Shown: piece after piece, positions 1-4,795 of the stretch
How positions within the stretch are numbered: the first letter of the stretch is position 1
Layout of the letters: the number at the start of each line of letters is the position of its first letter
Source of the DNA: Dehalococcoidia bacterium
Lineage (GTDB): Bacteria > Chloroflexota > Dehalococcoidia > Plut-88900
DNA length: 5,525 bases
Assembly (NCBI GenBank): GCA_012270635.1
Contig: JAAXHX010000209.1
Span: forward strand, 1 to 5,525
Direction of reading: 5' to 3'
Position numbers and translations under genes: made by a program
The notes under the pieces: generated by a model
What the model was told of the DNA's origin: nothing
Seen by the model: only the letters and a program-made list of their open reading frames with translations
Database searches by the model: none

Positions 1-291
1 CACTGCGCAAACATGGCGACGGACGTGGACGGGTCCCGGTTCATCACCTACCAGGCCGCCTGGCGCATGAGCGAGGGCCTGGAGTGTGACCGCGAGGTCT
101 CCATGGCCAAGGCGTGGGTCAGCGAGGCTTGCCGTCGGGTCGCCGCGCTGGGCCACCAGGTCCACGGCGGCATCGGCTTCACCAAGGAGCACGACATGCA
201 GCTCTTCTTCCGCCGGGCCAAGCAGGCCGAGCTCTTCTTCGGGGACGCCGACTACCACAAGGAGAAGGTCGCCGACGCCATAGGGCTCTAA
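1..291 (+). CDS. Acyl-CoA dehydrogenase, C-terminal fragment (gene begins before the window)
   Basis: The frame is open from base 1 (HCANMATDVDGSRF...) and ends at the TAA/TAG-class stop before 292. It encodes about 96 residues of the C-terminal helical domain of an acyl-CoA dehydrogenase, the FAD flavoenzyme that oxidises acyl-CoA to enoyl-CoA in fatty-acid or related acyl-CoA catabolism. Visible family hallmarks are the helix resembling 'MAT.V...R.ITYQAAW', the 'SMAKAW.SEA' helix and the 'QVHGGIGFTKE' loop that contacts FAD and the neighbouring subunit. The RRAK segment follows. The motif that in medium-chain enzymes reads Y-E-G-T and supplies the catalytic glutamate reads F-F-G-D here (about 235-246), so this member lacks the base at that site. 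The ATG at 13 is internal to the domain and is not a real start. The family call is confident; the substrate is unknown. Confidence 0.93.
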   Translation, partial: HCANMATDVDGSRFITYQAAWRMSEGLECDREVSMAKAWVSEACRRVAALGHQVHGGIGFTKEHDMQLFFRRAKQAELFFGDADYHKEKVADAIGL

Positions 292-321
292 CCCCTCCCA
301 TCTCCCCCAAGATAAACGAAG

Positions 322-361
322 CAATCGGGCGGCTGGCACACCCAGCCTCCCGATTGTTTTT
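322..361 (+). terminator. Intrinsic terminator of the acyl-CoA dehydrogenase gene
   Basis: CAATCGGG (322-329) pairs with CCCGATTG (349-356), and GGCTGG (331-336) pairs with CCAGCC (342-347), with one C/T mismatch and a 5-base CACAC loop. A run of five T (357-361) follows, then CTCT. It begins 31 bases after the stop codon. The stem sequence recurs in the terminator near 2415. Confidence 0.9.
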
Positions 362-410
362 CTCTATTCCCGCTACCCTAATTTATTATGGGTGGGGGAT
401 GGGCCGCTCG

Positions 411-526
411 TGCTGAGCTCGTCGAAATATGGGCGGGGGGATGACCCTGCTAAGGTACGAGAGTATCGAGACCTCCACTCGACCCTTCGTCCTTCGACAA
501 GCTCAGGATGAGGCCAGGGTGAGTGG
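411..526. repeat. Palindromic extragenic repeat cluster (TTCGACAAGCTCAGGA type)
   Basis: TTCGACAAGCTCAGGA at 493-508 is an extragenic motif seen scattered through many bacterial genomes. An inverted, diverged copy (CTGAGCTCGTCGAA, 413-426) lies about 70 bases upstream. The right copy sits at the centre of a longer imperfect hairpin: CCACTC (475-480) with GAGTGG (521-526), ACCCT (482-486) with AGGGT (516-520), and TCCT (490-493) with AGGA (505-508). The 364-641 gap contains no believable gene, only this repeat and the hairpin at 552-598. That the motif is dispersed is recalled knowledge; other genome copies cannot be seen here. Confidence 0.6.
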
Positions 527-551
527 TGTAAGGTTTTGCTCCCCATCGGGA

Positions 552-598
552 AGAGAGCATCGGCGAAAGTGCGCCGCACTTTCGCCGATGCTCTTTTT
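552..598 (+). terminator. Strong terminator-like hairpin in the intergenic gap, plus-strand polarity
   Basis: GAGCATCGGCGAAAGTGCG (555-573) and its exact reverse complement (575-593) form a 19-bp perfect stem around one central base. It extends by A554/T594 and further weak pairs and is followed by T594-T598. The T tract is only on the plus strand, so it would stop rightward transcription. The only upstream plus-strand gene already has its own terminator at 322-361. The minus-strand yqeK-like gene ends 44 bases to the right, so the hairpin may also protect the 3' end of that transcript. It could equally be a dispersed palindrome. Confidence 0.7.
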
Positions 599-641
599 CG
601 ATCGGGGTGGGTGAGGGAAGCCGCCAGAATCACGTCAAGAG

Positions 642-1214
642 CTACAAAAGCTCATTCCTCAGATCCACTGACGCAGGGTGCACCACCCGACCCCCCGCCA
701 CGTGCCCCGATATGTCCCCATCCAGGAAGAGACGAATGGCTCGGTCGAGGTCCGTCGGGGCGGTCTCCCTGACCTCGATGTTGAACGGGTAGCGGCGGTC
801 CTTGCTCGGGTCCAGCTTGTCGGCTAGGAAGACGGCTCGGGCCACGGGGCCCATGCCCGCCGACCCCGTGGTGTGCGACCTCACCGCCTCCAGTATCTCC
901 GCATCCTCGATGCCGTAGCGCTCCTGGGCCAGGGAGGCGGCCACGGGGCCGTGGAGGAAGATCGGCATCCTCGCCTCCAGGGGTCCGACCTCTATGCCGA
1001 GGCCCTTAGCCAGGGTCAGCAGCTCCTCGGGGGGCTTGGCCCGGGCGAGATCGTGGAGCAGGGCGGCGGTGCATACCTTGGGGACGTAGAGGCCGTGGGC
1101 TCGGGCGAGCCCGGCGGCGATCTCCTCGACCTTGAGGATGTGCTCGAAGAGGCTCTTGGGGAGCAGGCGTACGTCGCGCCTGATCTGCTCGAGCTCGGAC
1201 TGGGTGATGGTCAC
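642..1214 (-). CDS. yqeK: YqeK-like HD-domain bis(5'-nucleosyl)-tetraphosphatase (symmetrical)
   Basis: This 190-residue protein matches the YqeK branch of the HD phosphohydrolase superfamily, metal-dependent cytosolic enzymes that split diadenosine tetraphosphate (Ap4A) symmetrically to ADP. The metal-ligand pattern is complete: H25 in 'FEH', H54-D55 in 'ALLHDLA', H88 in 'FLHGP', H114 in 'VRSHTTG' and D132 in 'FLADKLDP'. The family-typical end 'VHPASVDLRNELL' is also present, and the length is normal. The start is GTG at 1214-1212, six bases after the HIT stop codon. No clear ribosome-binding site precedes it, so translational coupling to the HIT gene is likely. In many bacteria yqeK neighbours nadD and rsfS; here it neighbours a HIT gene instead. 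The general family is very secure; the Ap4A substrate is inferred from the family. Confidence 0.88.
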   Translation of the reverse strand: MTITQSELEQIRRDVRLLPKSLFEHILKVEEIAAGLARAHGLYVPKVCTAALLHDLARAKPPEELLTLAKGLGIEVGPLEARMPIFLHGPVAASLAQERYGIEDAEILEAVRSHTTGSAGMGPVARAVFLADKLDPSKDRRYPFNIEVRETAPTDLDRAIRLFLDGDISGHVAGGRVVHPASVDLRNELL

Positions 1215-1220
1215 TTCGAA

Positions 1221-1562
1221 CTAGCCCAGGTGCCCCGAGAGCTGCCTCCCCCCGAGCAGGTGCATGTGCAGGTGCCCGACGGTCTGGCCTCCCTCGTCGC
1301 CGCAGTTGATGGCGAGTCGGTACCCCTTGTCGAATACGCCTTCCCTGCGGGCCATTTCGTTGGCCACCACCGTCATGTGACCGGCCAGGGCGCCGTTCCC
1401 CACCCCGATCTCTCGCACCGACTCCAAGTGGTCGGTGGGCAGGACCAGCAGATGGGTCGGGGCTTGGGGGTTGATGTCCCGGATGACGATGACCTGCTCG
1501 TCTCGGTGGAGCGCCTCGGCCGGTATCTCCCCGGCGACGATTTTGCAGAAAATGCAGTCCAT
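1221..1562 (-). CDS. HIT (histidine triad) family nucleotidyl hydrolase, HINT-like
   Basis: This 113-residue protein has the full HIT fold signature: N-terminal 'CIFCKIVAGEIPA' (C3, C6) and the C-terminal triad 'GHLHMHLLGGR' with H97, H99 and H101. H99 is expected to be the nucleophile. 'NCGDEGGQTV' before the triad is typical of the HINT branch, which hydrolyses AMP-linked phosphoramidates and acyl- or dinucleotide adenylates in the cytosol. I choose ATG 1562-1560 because GGGAG lies nine bases upstream and 'MDCIFCKI' is the usual start. An in-frame ATG at 1586 lacks such a site and adds eight atypical residues. It is the first gene of a tight unit with the yqeK-like gene. The GC-rich 1563-1700 leader shows no convincing minus-strand promoter apart from a lone TAGAAT (1687-1682). 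Confidence 0.94.
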   Translation of the reverse strand: MDCIFCKIVAGEIPAEALHRDEQVIVIRDINPQAPTHLLVLPTDHLESVREIGVGNGALAGHMTVVANEMARREGVFDKGYRLAINCGDEGGQTVGHLHMHLLGGRQLSGHLG

Positions 1563-1706
1563 GATCAGTTTCTCCCACGCTGGCATGGAGAGCCTTGAGG
1601 CGGATGCTCCTGCGCGTTCACCCGATAGGTTACATCATCACCGTTCGGCATGGCGAAAGGTCTTCAAGTCGATGCCAAAGAATTCTAAAGCTGCTTGTCT
1701 AAAGCA

Positions 1707-1734
1707 TTGACATGCGTATGTCGTATGTTAACAT
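1707..1734 (+). promoter_or_regulatory. Promoter of the ribbon-helix-helix gene
   Basis: A perfect -35 TTGACA (1707-1712) is separated by 16 bases from a weaker -10, TAACAT (1729-1734). The surrounding 1680-1750 is distinctly AT-richer than the flanking genes. The predicted leader is about 20 bases and contains the AGGAGG ribosome-binding site. The -10 lies inside the palindrome at 1723-1736. Confidence 0.6.
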
Positions 1735-1736
1735 AC
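1715..1736. promoter_or_regulatory. Candidate operator: 14-bp palindrome plus tandem heptamer over the promoter
   Basis: GTATGTTAACATAC (1723-1736) is a perfect palindrome covering the -10 box. Just before it CGTATGT occurs twice in tandem (1715-1721 and 1722-1728), so the TATGT half-site appears three times at helical-scale spacing. Ribbon-helix-helix proteins usually bind such short inverted or direct repeats as dimers or tetramers, and the gene immediately downstream encodes one. Autoregulation is the simplest reading, but it is inference. Confidence 0.6.
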
Positions 1737-1762
1737 TGTTGAAGCATATCTAGGAGGTGACA

Positions 1763-2383
1763 ATGCGCATAGGCATCAACGTCCCCAACGAGCTTATTAA
1801 GCGGGTCAAGCAAATCAGGCCGGAAGTAAATGTTTCTCAACTGTGCAGGGAGATGCTTGAAGAGCATGCCAGCGCTCACGAGAGGGCTGTTGCGCAGGCA
1901 ACCTCGGACGGAGTGGACGAGCAAGTTATCCGGCTCGCCGAGTCAACCCTCAACCCCCTTCTGGAACCTGACTGGGAGGCATACGCTTTTGAAGATGCCC
2001 GAGATTGGGTCAGAGCCGTCGACCTGTATAACTGGGAAAAATTCATCGACCAATATGACAACCCTCCGAGAAATGAGCGGAACCTACGATTGGAGATCGG
2101 CATATGGTCGAGGATGAACGGCACCAGAGGGTTCGCGGACCGCATCCGGGAAAATGAAGACTGGTTGATGGCGCAATACAGCATCAAATCTAGGCCGGGT
2201 GATAAATCCGATCCTTACGACAGGGCGGTAAAAGAATACGCCCGAGCCTGGCTGGGCTACGTCAACGAGGTGCGCCGCCGACGGGAAAAGCACCACAAGG
2301 ACGAGTACGAAAGGATAATGGCAGAACGGAAAGAACACCGCCGGTCCTTCGGGTCTCCTGAGGTGCCTCCGCAGTTGATCTAG
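1763..2383 (+). CDS. Ribbon-helix-helix protein with long uncharacterised C-terminal domain (CcdA-like N-terminus)
   Basis: This is a 206-residue protein. Residues 1-37 fit a ribbon-helix-helix DNA-binding fold: strand 'MRIGINVP', helix 'NELIKRVKQIR', turn, then helix 'NVSQLCREMLEEHA', as in CopG/CcdA-type antitoxins and repressors. Residues about 50-165 are acidic and aromatic (tryptophans at 71, 82, 91, 115, 134 and 163) with no family I recognise. Residues 171-194 form a highly basic helix (RRRREKHHKD...). The start is ATG 1763 because AGGAGG (1752-1757) sits five bases before it; the in-frame GTG at 1757 overlaps that site. The gene is monocistronic, divergent from the HIT unit and convergent with msrB, and AT-richer than its neighbours, which suggests acquisition. 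No toxin gene adjoins it. It could be a stand-alone repressor, an orphan antitoxin, or a fused regulator/effector. Confidence 0.8.
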   Translation: MRIGINVPNELIKRVKQIRPEVNVSQLCREMLEEHASAHERAVAQATSDGVDEQVIRLAESTLNPLLEPDWEAYAFEDARDWVRAVDLYNWEKFIDQYDNPPRNERNLRLEIGIWSRMNGTRGFADRIRENEDWLMAQYSIKSRPGDKSDPYDRAVKEYARAWLGYVNEVRRRREKHHKDEYERIMAERKEHRRSFGSPEVPPQLI

Positions 2384-2404
2384 GATGCTTTCCCCACCCT
2401 GCTA

Positions 2405-2447
2405 ACGAAAGAAAAATCGGGCGGCTGGTCTGACCAGCCGCCCGATT
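2405..2447 (-). terminator. Terminator of msrB, between convergent genes
   Basis: AATCGGGCGGCTGGTC (2415-2430) and its exact reverse complement (2432-2447) form a 16-bp perfect palindrome. Read on the minus strand it is followed by a T-rich tail (TTTTTCTTTCG, complement of about 2404-2414), so it is a proper terminator for msrB. On the plus strand the tail is CCAATTG, so it would stop the ribbon-helix-helix transcript less well. The first 14 bases equal 323-336. Confidence 0.87.
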
Positions 2448-2464
2448 CCAATTGCCCGCGTTGA

Positions 2465-2875
2465 TTAAGGAGATGCGTCGGGGCCTGCACCCGGTTGTGC
2501 CCTCTTCTCGAACCGCAGGGATGCCGAGTTGAGGCAGTAGCGCAGGCCCGTGGGCCGGGGCCCGTCCGGGAAGATGTGGCCCAGGTGCGCATCGCAGGCG
2601 CCGCACATCACCTCCGTCCGCACCATCCCGTGGCTGAAGTCCGTTTCCGTCGCCAGCCTGGATTTGTCCAGCGCGTCATAGAAGCTCGGCCACCCGGTCC
2701 CCGACTCGAACTTGGTCCTGGACTCGAAAAGCTCGGCATCGCAGACGATGCATCTGTACACCCCCGACTCCTTGTTGTTCCAATGTTCGCCGCTGAAGGG
2801 CATCTCCGTGCCCTTTTCCTGGGTCACATAGTACTGCTGGGGCGTCAGGCTCTGAAGCTTCTCCTTGCGGTCCAT
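2465..2875 (-). CDS. msrB: Peptide methionine-(R)-S-oxide reductase MsrB
   Basis: This 136-residue cytosolic enzyme reduces the R-epimer of methionine sulfoxide in oxidised proteins. Domain features appear in order: '[17 protein letters not shown]', zinc ligands C42/C45 ('CIVC') and C91/C94 ('CGAC'), substrate-pocket 'GTGWPSF' with W62, '[10 protein letters not shown]', and the catalytic C114 in '[10 protein letters not shown]'. The expected resolving position near the N-terminal third shows no obvious free cysteine beyond the zinc pair, so recycling may use thioredoxin directly or another thiol. AGGAG lies seven bases before the ATG at 2875. The length is standard. The 16-residue tail after 'LRFEKR' is Pro/Gly/Ala-rich and dispensable-looking. 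It is transcribed alone, with its own terminator and a likely extended -10 promoter. Confidence 0.97.
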   Translation of the reverse strand: MDRKEKLQSLTPQQYYVTQEKGTEMPFSGEHWNNKESGVYRCIVCDAELFESRTKFESGTGWPSFYDALDKSRLATETDFSHGMVRTEVMCGACDAHLGHIFPDGPRPTGLRYCLNSASLRFEKRAQPGAGPDASP

Positions 2876-2903
2876 CAGTTTTCTCCTGGGGCGTGTTTCT
2901 CAA

Positions 2904-2912
2904 ATCTTAGCA
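2904..2912 (-). promoter_or_regulatory. Candidate extended -10 promoter of msrB
   Basis: On the minus strand 2912-2904 reads TGCTAAGAT, that is TGN followed by TAAGAT (5 of 6 to TATAAT). It lies 28 bases upstream of the msrB ATG. No -35 box is recognisable at the right distance (the region reads GGGGCC), so activity would rest on the extended -10. Confidence 0.4.
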
Positions 2913-2964
2913 TGGGTTGGGGGTGGGGCCCCTAATCCGGGCTTCCGTGAGATTCTTAACTATG

Positions 2965-2994
2965 TTGACGAATTATTTTTGCCGATGATAGGAT
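2965..2994 (+). promoter_or_regulatory. Candidate promoter of the exported-protein gene
   Basis: TTGACG (2965-2970) lies 18 bases before TAGGAT (2989-2994), which is preceded by TG (TGATAGGAT), giving an extended -10. An A/T-rich stretch (AATTATTTTT) lies between the boxes. The predicted leader to the ATG at 3067 is about 65 bases. Confidence 0.45.
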
Positions 2995-3066
2995 GCCGCA
3001 AGGCCCCACGCCCCAACCGATGCCCGTGTTCGAGGACTCCGACCCGAAAAGCTAAGGAGGCCCAAA

Positions 3067-3201
3067 ATGAACAGAGTGGCTAAGGTAACTCTCATACTGA
3101 TGGCGACGCTTATCGCGCTTACGATTGGAGGTGTGGTACACGCCGACGGCCCCCTGTCGACACCACCACACTTACGGTCGGTGGCGTGTCCAAGACTCTA
3201 G
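3067..3201 (+). pseudogene. Signal-peptide-coding 5' segment of a frameshifted exported-protein gene
   Basis: ATG 3067 is preceded by AAGGAGG (3054-3060) at a six-base spacing, the strongest ribosome-binding site of this half of the window. It starts a classical Sec signal peptide: charged MNRVAK, a hydrophobic core (VTLILMATLIALTIGGVV) and a cleavage site after 'VHA', followed by D-G-P. This frame then runs into TAG at 3199-3201. The next frame, open from 3084 to 3797, carries the mature protein. Adding one C to the C5 run at 3150-3154 joins the two (…ADGP-PVDTTTLTVGG…). The repaired span is exactly 244 codons including the stop, giving 243 residues. The break may be a real mutation, a homopolymer sequencing or assembly error, or a slippage site. 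Confidence 0.75.
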
Positions 3202-3797
3202 AGGTCGGTGAGATTGTGTACTCTCCGGCGGTCATCTCCGAGGAACCGCCCGAGATCTGCGACACCCCTGAGATGCAGATTCGGATCGAGTCGGCGTCGG
3301 GCATTTCCGGCGTTACCCTTGAGACGGACGAGAACTGCGTAGTCTCCGTATACGAAATTCGGCGCTCGCTCCCAGAGGACGATGATGAATTGGCCTACGA
3401 CCCCTCCGTCATCGAATACAGTGGATGGGCAAAGTCCGAACTAAACGACAAATGGAATGTCGATCTGGCTACAGTCAACTCGCAGATAGACTACCTCTAC
3501 GATGGGAGCTCTGTCTACGACGGGCACAACGAGGGGGCGTACTGCACGTCCTTCCACTACCCAGGAGGCTGGAGCATAAAGGGCTGCACCTACGCGTCCA
3601 GTCTGAATGGACCGGAGTCTGTATGGGTACGGGGACACGGGGATTTCCACCACGGGCTGACCAACACCGATGTTTGGCAGAGGGCCAAATTCACGGGTAG
3701 GGACAACAACACTTGGTACGTCCTATGCACCCATTCGGATAACAATCCGACCGGGACCCACTGGGAATGCAGCGGAGACCGTGACAGGCTTGATTAA
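3186..3797 (+). CDS. Exported six-cysteine protein of unknown function, mature part
   Basis: The open frame from GTG 3186 encodes 203 residues. That GTG has no ribosome-binding site, so the native product most likely begins at 3067 with a signal peptide and is separated from it by a one-base frameshift. I recognise no family. The sequence is rich in Gly, Asp, Tyr and Trp and looks mostly beta-stranded. It has six cysteines (25, 51, 120, 134, 181 and 195 in this numbering), an even number suited to three disulfides in an exported protein. A His-rich loop 'GHGDFHHGL' (about 150-158) follows 'VWVRG'. The first 50 residues (VGEIVYSPAV...GVTLETDENC) resemble a small beta-sandwich. It ends inside the start of the following membrane-protein gene, so the two are probably cotranscribed and functionally linked. 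Confidence 0.7.
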   Translation: MSKTLEVGEIVYSPAVISEEPPEICDTPEMQIRIESASGISGVTLETDENCVVSVYEIRRSLPEDDDELAYDPSVIEYSGWAKSELNDKWNVDLATVNSQIDYLYDGSSVYDGHNEGAYCTSFHYPGGWSIKGCTYASSLNGPESVWVRGHGDFHHGLTNTDVWQRAKFTGRDNNTWYVLCTHSDNNPTGTHWECSGDRDRLD

Positions 3798-4155
3798 AGT
3801 CGCTCAGAGGGGCGTGGTGGCCCTCTCCGCCTTCGCACTGTTGTCCACCTCGGCCATCAGTGCGTTCCTCATTACGACACCCCTGTGGTGGGACGGGGGG
3901 TCGTGGGGACCGTCGGTGCTAATCGGGTCCACTGTCGGGCTGTGGGGGGTCCTGGCCTCCGCCGTAATCCTCTGGTCGTCACTGCACCAGGGGCGTCTCT
4001 CATGTCTCGGGTTGGCTCTCGCCGCCCTCTACGCCGTGCCCCTGGTCACCTCTCCCTACGGACTCGCTCCCTTCCACCTGTTCACAGGCCCGGTGCTCCT
4101 GGCGCTGGTGGCAGCGATCGTCAACCTTCGACGGAAATCCGTCGAACTAGACTGA
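3781..4155 (+). CDS. Small four-helix membrane protein of unknown function
   Basis: About 124 residues from GTG 3781. Four hydrophobic segments are clear: GVVALSAFALLSTSAISAFL, PSVLIGSTVGLWGVLASAVI, LSCLGLALAALYAVPLVTS and HLFTGPVLLALVAAIVNL. The C-terminal tail is short and basic (RRKSVELD). The start is uncertain. GTG 3781 has GGAG only three bases upstream; TTG 3790 has it at twelve; GTG 3814 and GTG 3817 are also possible. The frame is open further upstream to 3670, but that part overlaps the exported protein and looks non-coding. All plausible early starts overlap the preceding stop (3795-3797) by up to 17 bases, which indicates translational coupling. I recognise no family; an accessory or anchoring role for the exported neighbour is inference. 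Confidence 0.65.
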   Translation: MTGLIKVAQRGVVALSAFALLSTSAISAFLITTPLWWDGGSWGPSVLIGSTVGLWGVLASAVILWSSLHQGRLSCLGLALAALYAVPLVTSPYGLAPFHLFTGPVLLALVAAIVNLRRKSVELD

Positions 4156-4157
4156 CG

Positions 4158-4275
4158 CACCGCCCCTTGGCGTAGGCGCTTGCCCTGTTCTTGTCCCCCC
4201 TCTCCCATACCGGCCTAAGGGTCAAAGATGTGCCTAGGCGCACGCCTCTGGCGTGCGCCTGGCGCCAAGGCGGTG
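4158..4275. repeat. Nested inverted repeats with mutually exclusive stems before the phage operon
   Basis: An inner perfect hairpin, AGGCGCACGCC (4236-4246) with GGCGTGCGCCT (4250-4260), has a TCT loop. An outer imperfect inverted repeat pairs CACCGCC (4158-4164) with GGCGGTG (4269-4275), TTGGCG (4167-4172) with CGCCAA (4263-4268), and AGGCGC (4174-4179) with GCGCCT (4255-4260). The last pairing uses bases also needed by the inner hairpin, so the two folds compete. No T tract follows on either strand, so it is not a standard intrinsic terminator. The region sits between a membrane-protein gene and the terminase operon promoter. Confidence 0.7.
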
Positions 4276-4312
4276 AGGGGTCCCTTCCACCCCCCAATGT
4301 GCCAAAAGGCCA

Positions 4313-4342
4313 TTGACTGACTTAGCACACATATTCTATATT
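4313..4342 (+). promoter_or_regulatory. Promoter of the terminase-region operon
   Basis: TTGACT (4313-4318, 5 of 6) and TATATT (4337-4342, 5 of 6) are separated by 18 bases in a locally AT-rich stretch. CTATAT one base earlier gives a 17-base spacer. The predicted leader to the ATG at 4409 is about 60 bases. The in-frame TTG at 4313 is this -35 box, not a start codon. Confidence 0.65.
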
Positions 4343-4408
4343 GCGCCCCGACTCGGTCCCGCCCTGGGACTGGTTGCATTGCCGAAACACACCGATAGGA
4401 CTGCCGAA

Positions 4409-4795
4409 ATGACCACCGACACCCGTAACCCCTCCCAACCCTCGCGGCCTGAGTCAGCGGGCCCCCGGGGCGCCGGCCGTGTAGGCGCGGCCGCCCCGGG
4501 GGCCTCCTTCTACGCCTCCGCGATGACCGAGGCCGAGAAGGACCGGCTCGTCGAAGCTCTGATGGTCAAGGGAGTGGACCAGGAAATCGCCCTGGTCCGG
4601 CTTCGGCTCAAGAGGCTCTTGACCGAGGACCCGGACAACGCGGCCCTGCTCTTCAGGGGCGTTGACCTCCTGAACAGGGCCGTCTCCACCAAGCACCGGG
4701 TTGGCAAGGATTCCCCGGAGGACCTGGGGGAGGCTATCAGAGACGTGCTGAAGGGTGTCGTGGATGAAACTGAACTGGAGGAATACTATGGCTAA
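4409..4795 (+). CDS. Putative phage small-terminase-like protein
   Basis: This 128-residue protein lies directly upstream of the terminase genes. Residues 1-37 are Pro/Gly/Ala-rich and probably disordered. Residues 38-128 are charged and helical: 'MTEAEKDRLVEALMVKG', then 'EIALVRLRLKRLLTEDPDN', 'LFRGVDLLNRAVSTKHR', and an acidic end (PEDLGEAIRDVL...ELEEYYG). Small terminase subunits are short helical DNA-binding proteins encoded just before the large subunit. That position and make-up are the basis of the call; no diagnostic motif is present. ATG 4409 is chosen because it lies downstream of the promoter and has AGGA nine bases before it. ATG 4523 would remove the disordered region but has no ribosome-binding site. 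The gene overlaps the next one by eight bases. It could instead be an unrelated phage structural or regulatory protein. Confidence 0.6.
   Translation: MTTDTRNPSQPSRPESAGPRGAGRVGAAAPGASFYASAMTEAEKDRLVEALMVKGVDQEIALVRLRLKRLLTEDPDNAALLFRGVDLLNRAVSTKHRVGKDSPEDLGEAIRDVLKGVVDETELEEYYG
4460..4504. repeat. GC-only hairpin inside the small-terminase-like gene
   Basis: GGCCCCCGGGGCG (4460-4472) is the exact reverse complement of 4492-4504, a 13-bp all-GC stem with a 19-base loop. It lies in the codons of the disordered Pro/Gly/Ala-rich linker (about residues 18-32). Confidence 0.6.

Noticed and set aside
354..390. Promoter for a small RNA in the 364-641 gap
   Set aside because: TTGTTT and TATTAT occur, but the spacing is wrong and the TTGTTT is part of the terminator tail.
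373..633. Minus-strand 86-residue open frame
   Set aside because: It includes the 'PELVEG' string produced whenever the TTCGACAAGCTCAGG repeat is translated, and it spans the terminator hairpin; there is no ribosome-binding site. It is a by-product of repeats.
873..1598. Plus-strand 241-residue open frame
   Set aside because: It lies antisense to the well-supported yqeK-like and HIT genes. Its length reflects GC-rich codon bias on the opposite strand, and its translation resembles no family.
1682..1710. Minus-strand promoter for the HIT/yqeK unit (TAGAAT at 1687-1682)
   Set aside because: The -10 match is good, but the -35 position reads TCAATG and there is no TG extension, so it was mentioned and not called.
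4313..4408. Upstream extension of the small-terminase-like gene to TTG 4313
   Set aside because: The TTG is the promoter -35 box and the extension would cover the -10; no ribosome-binding site precedes it.
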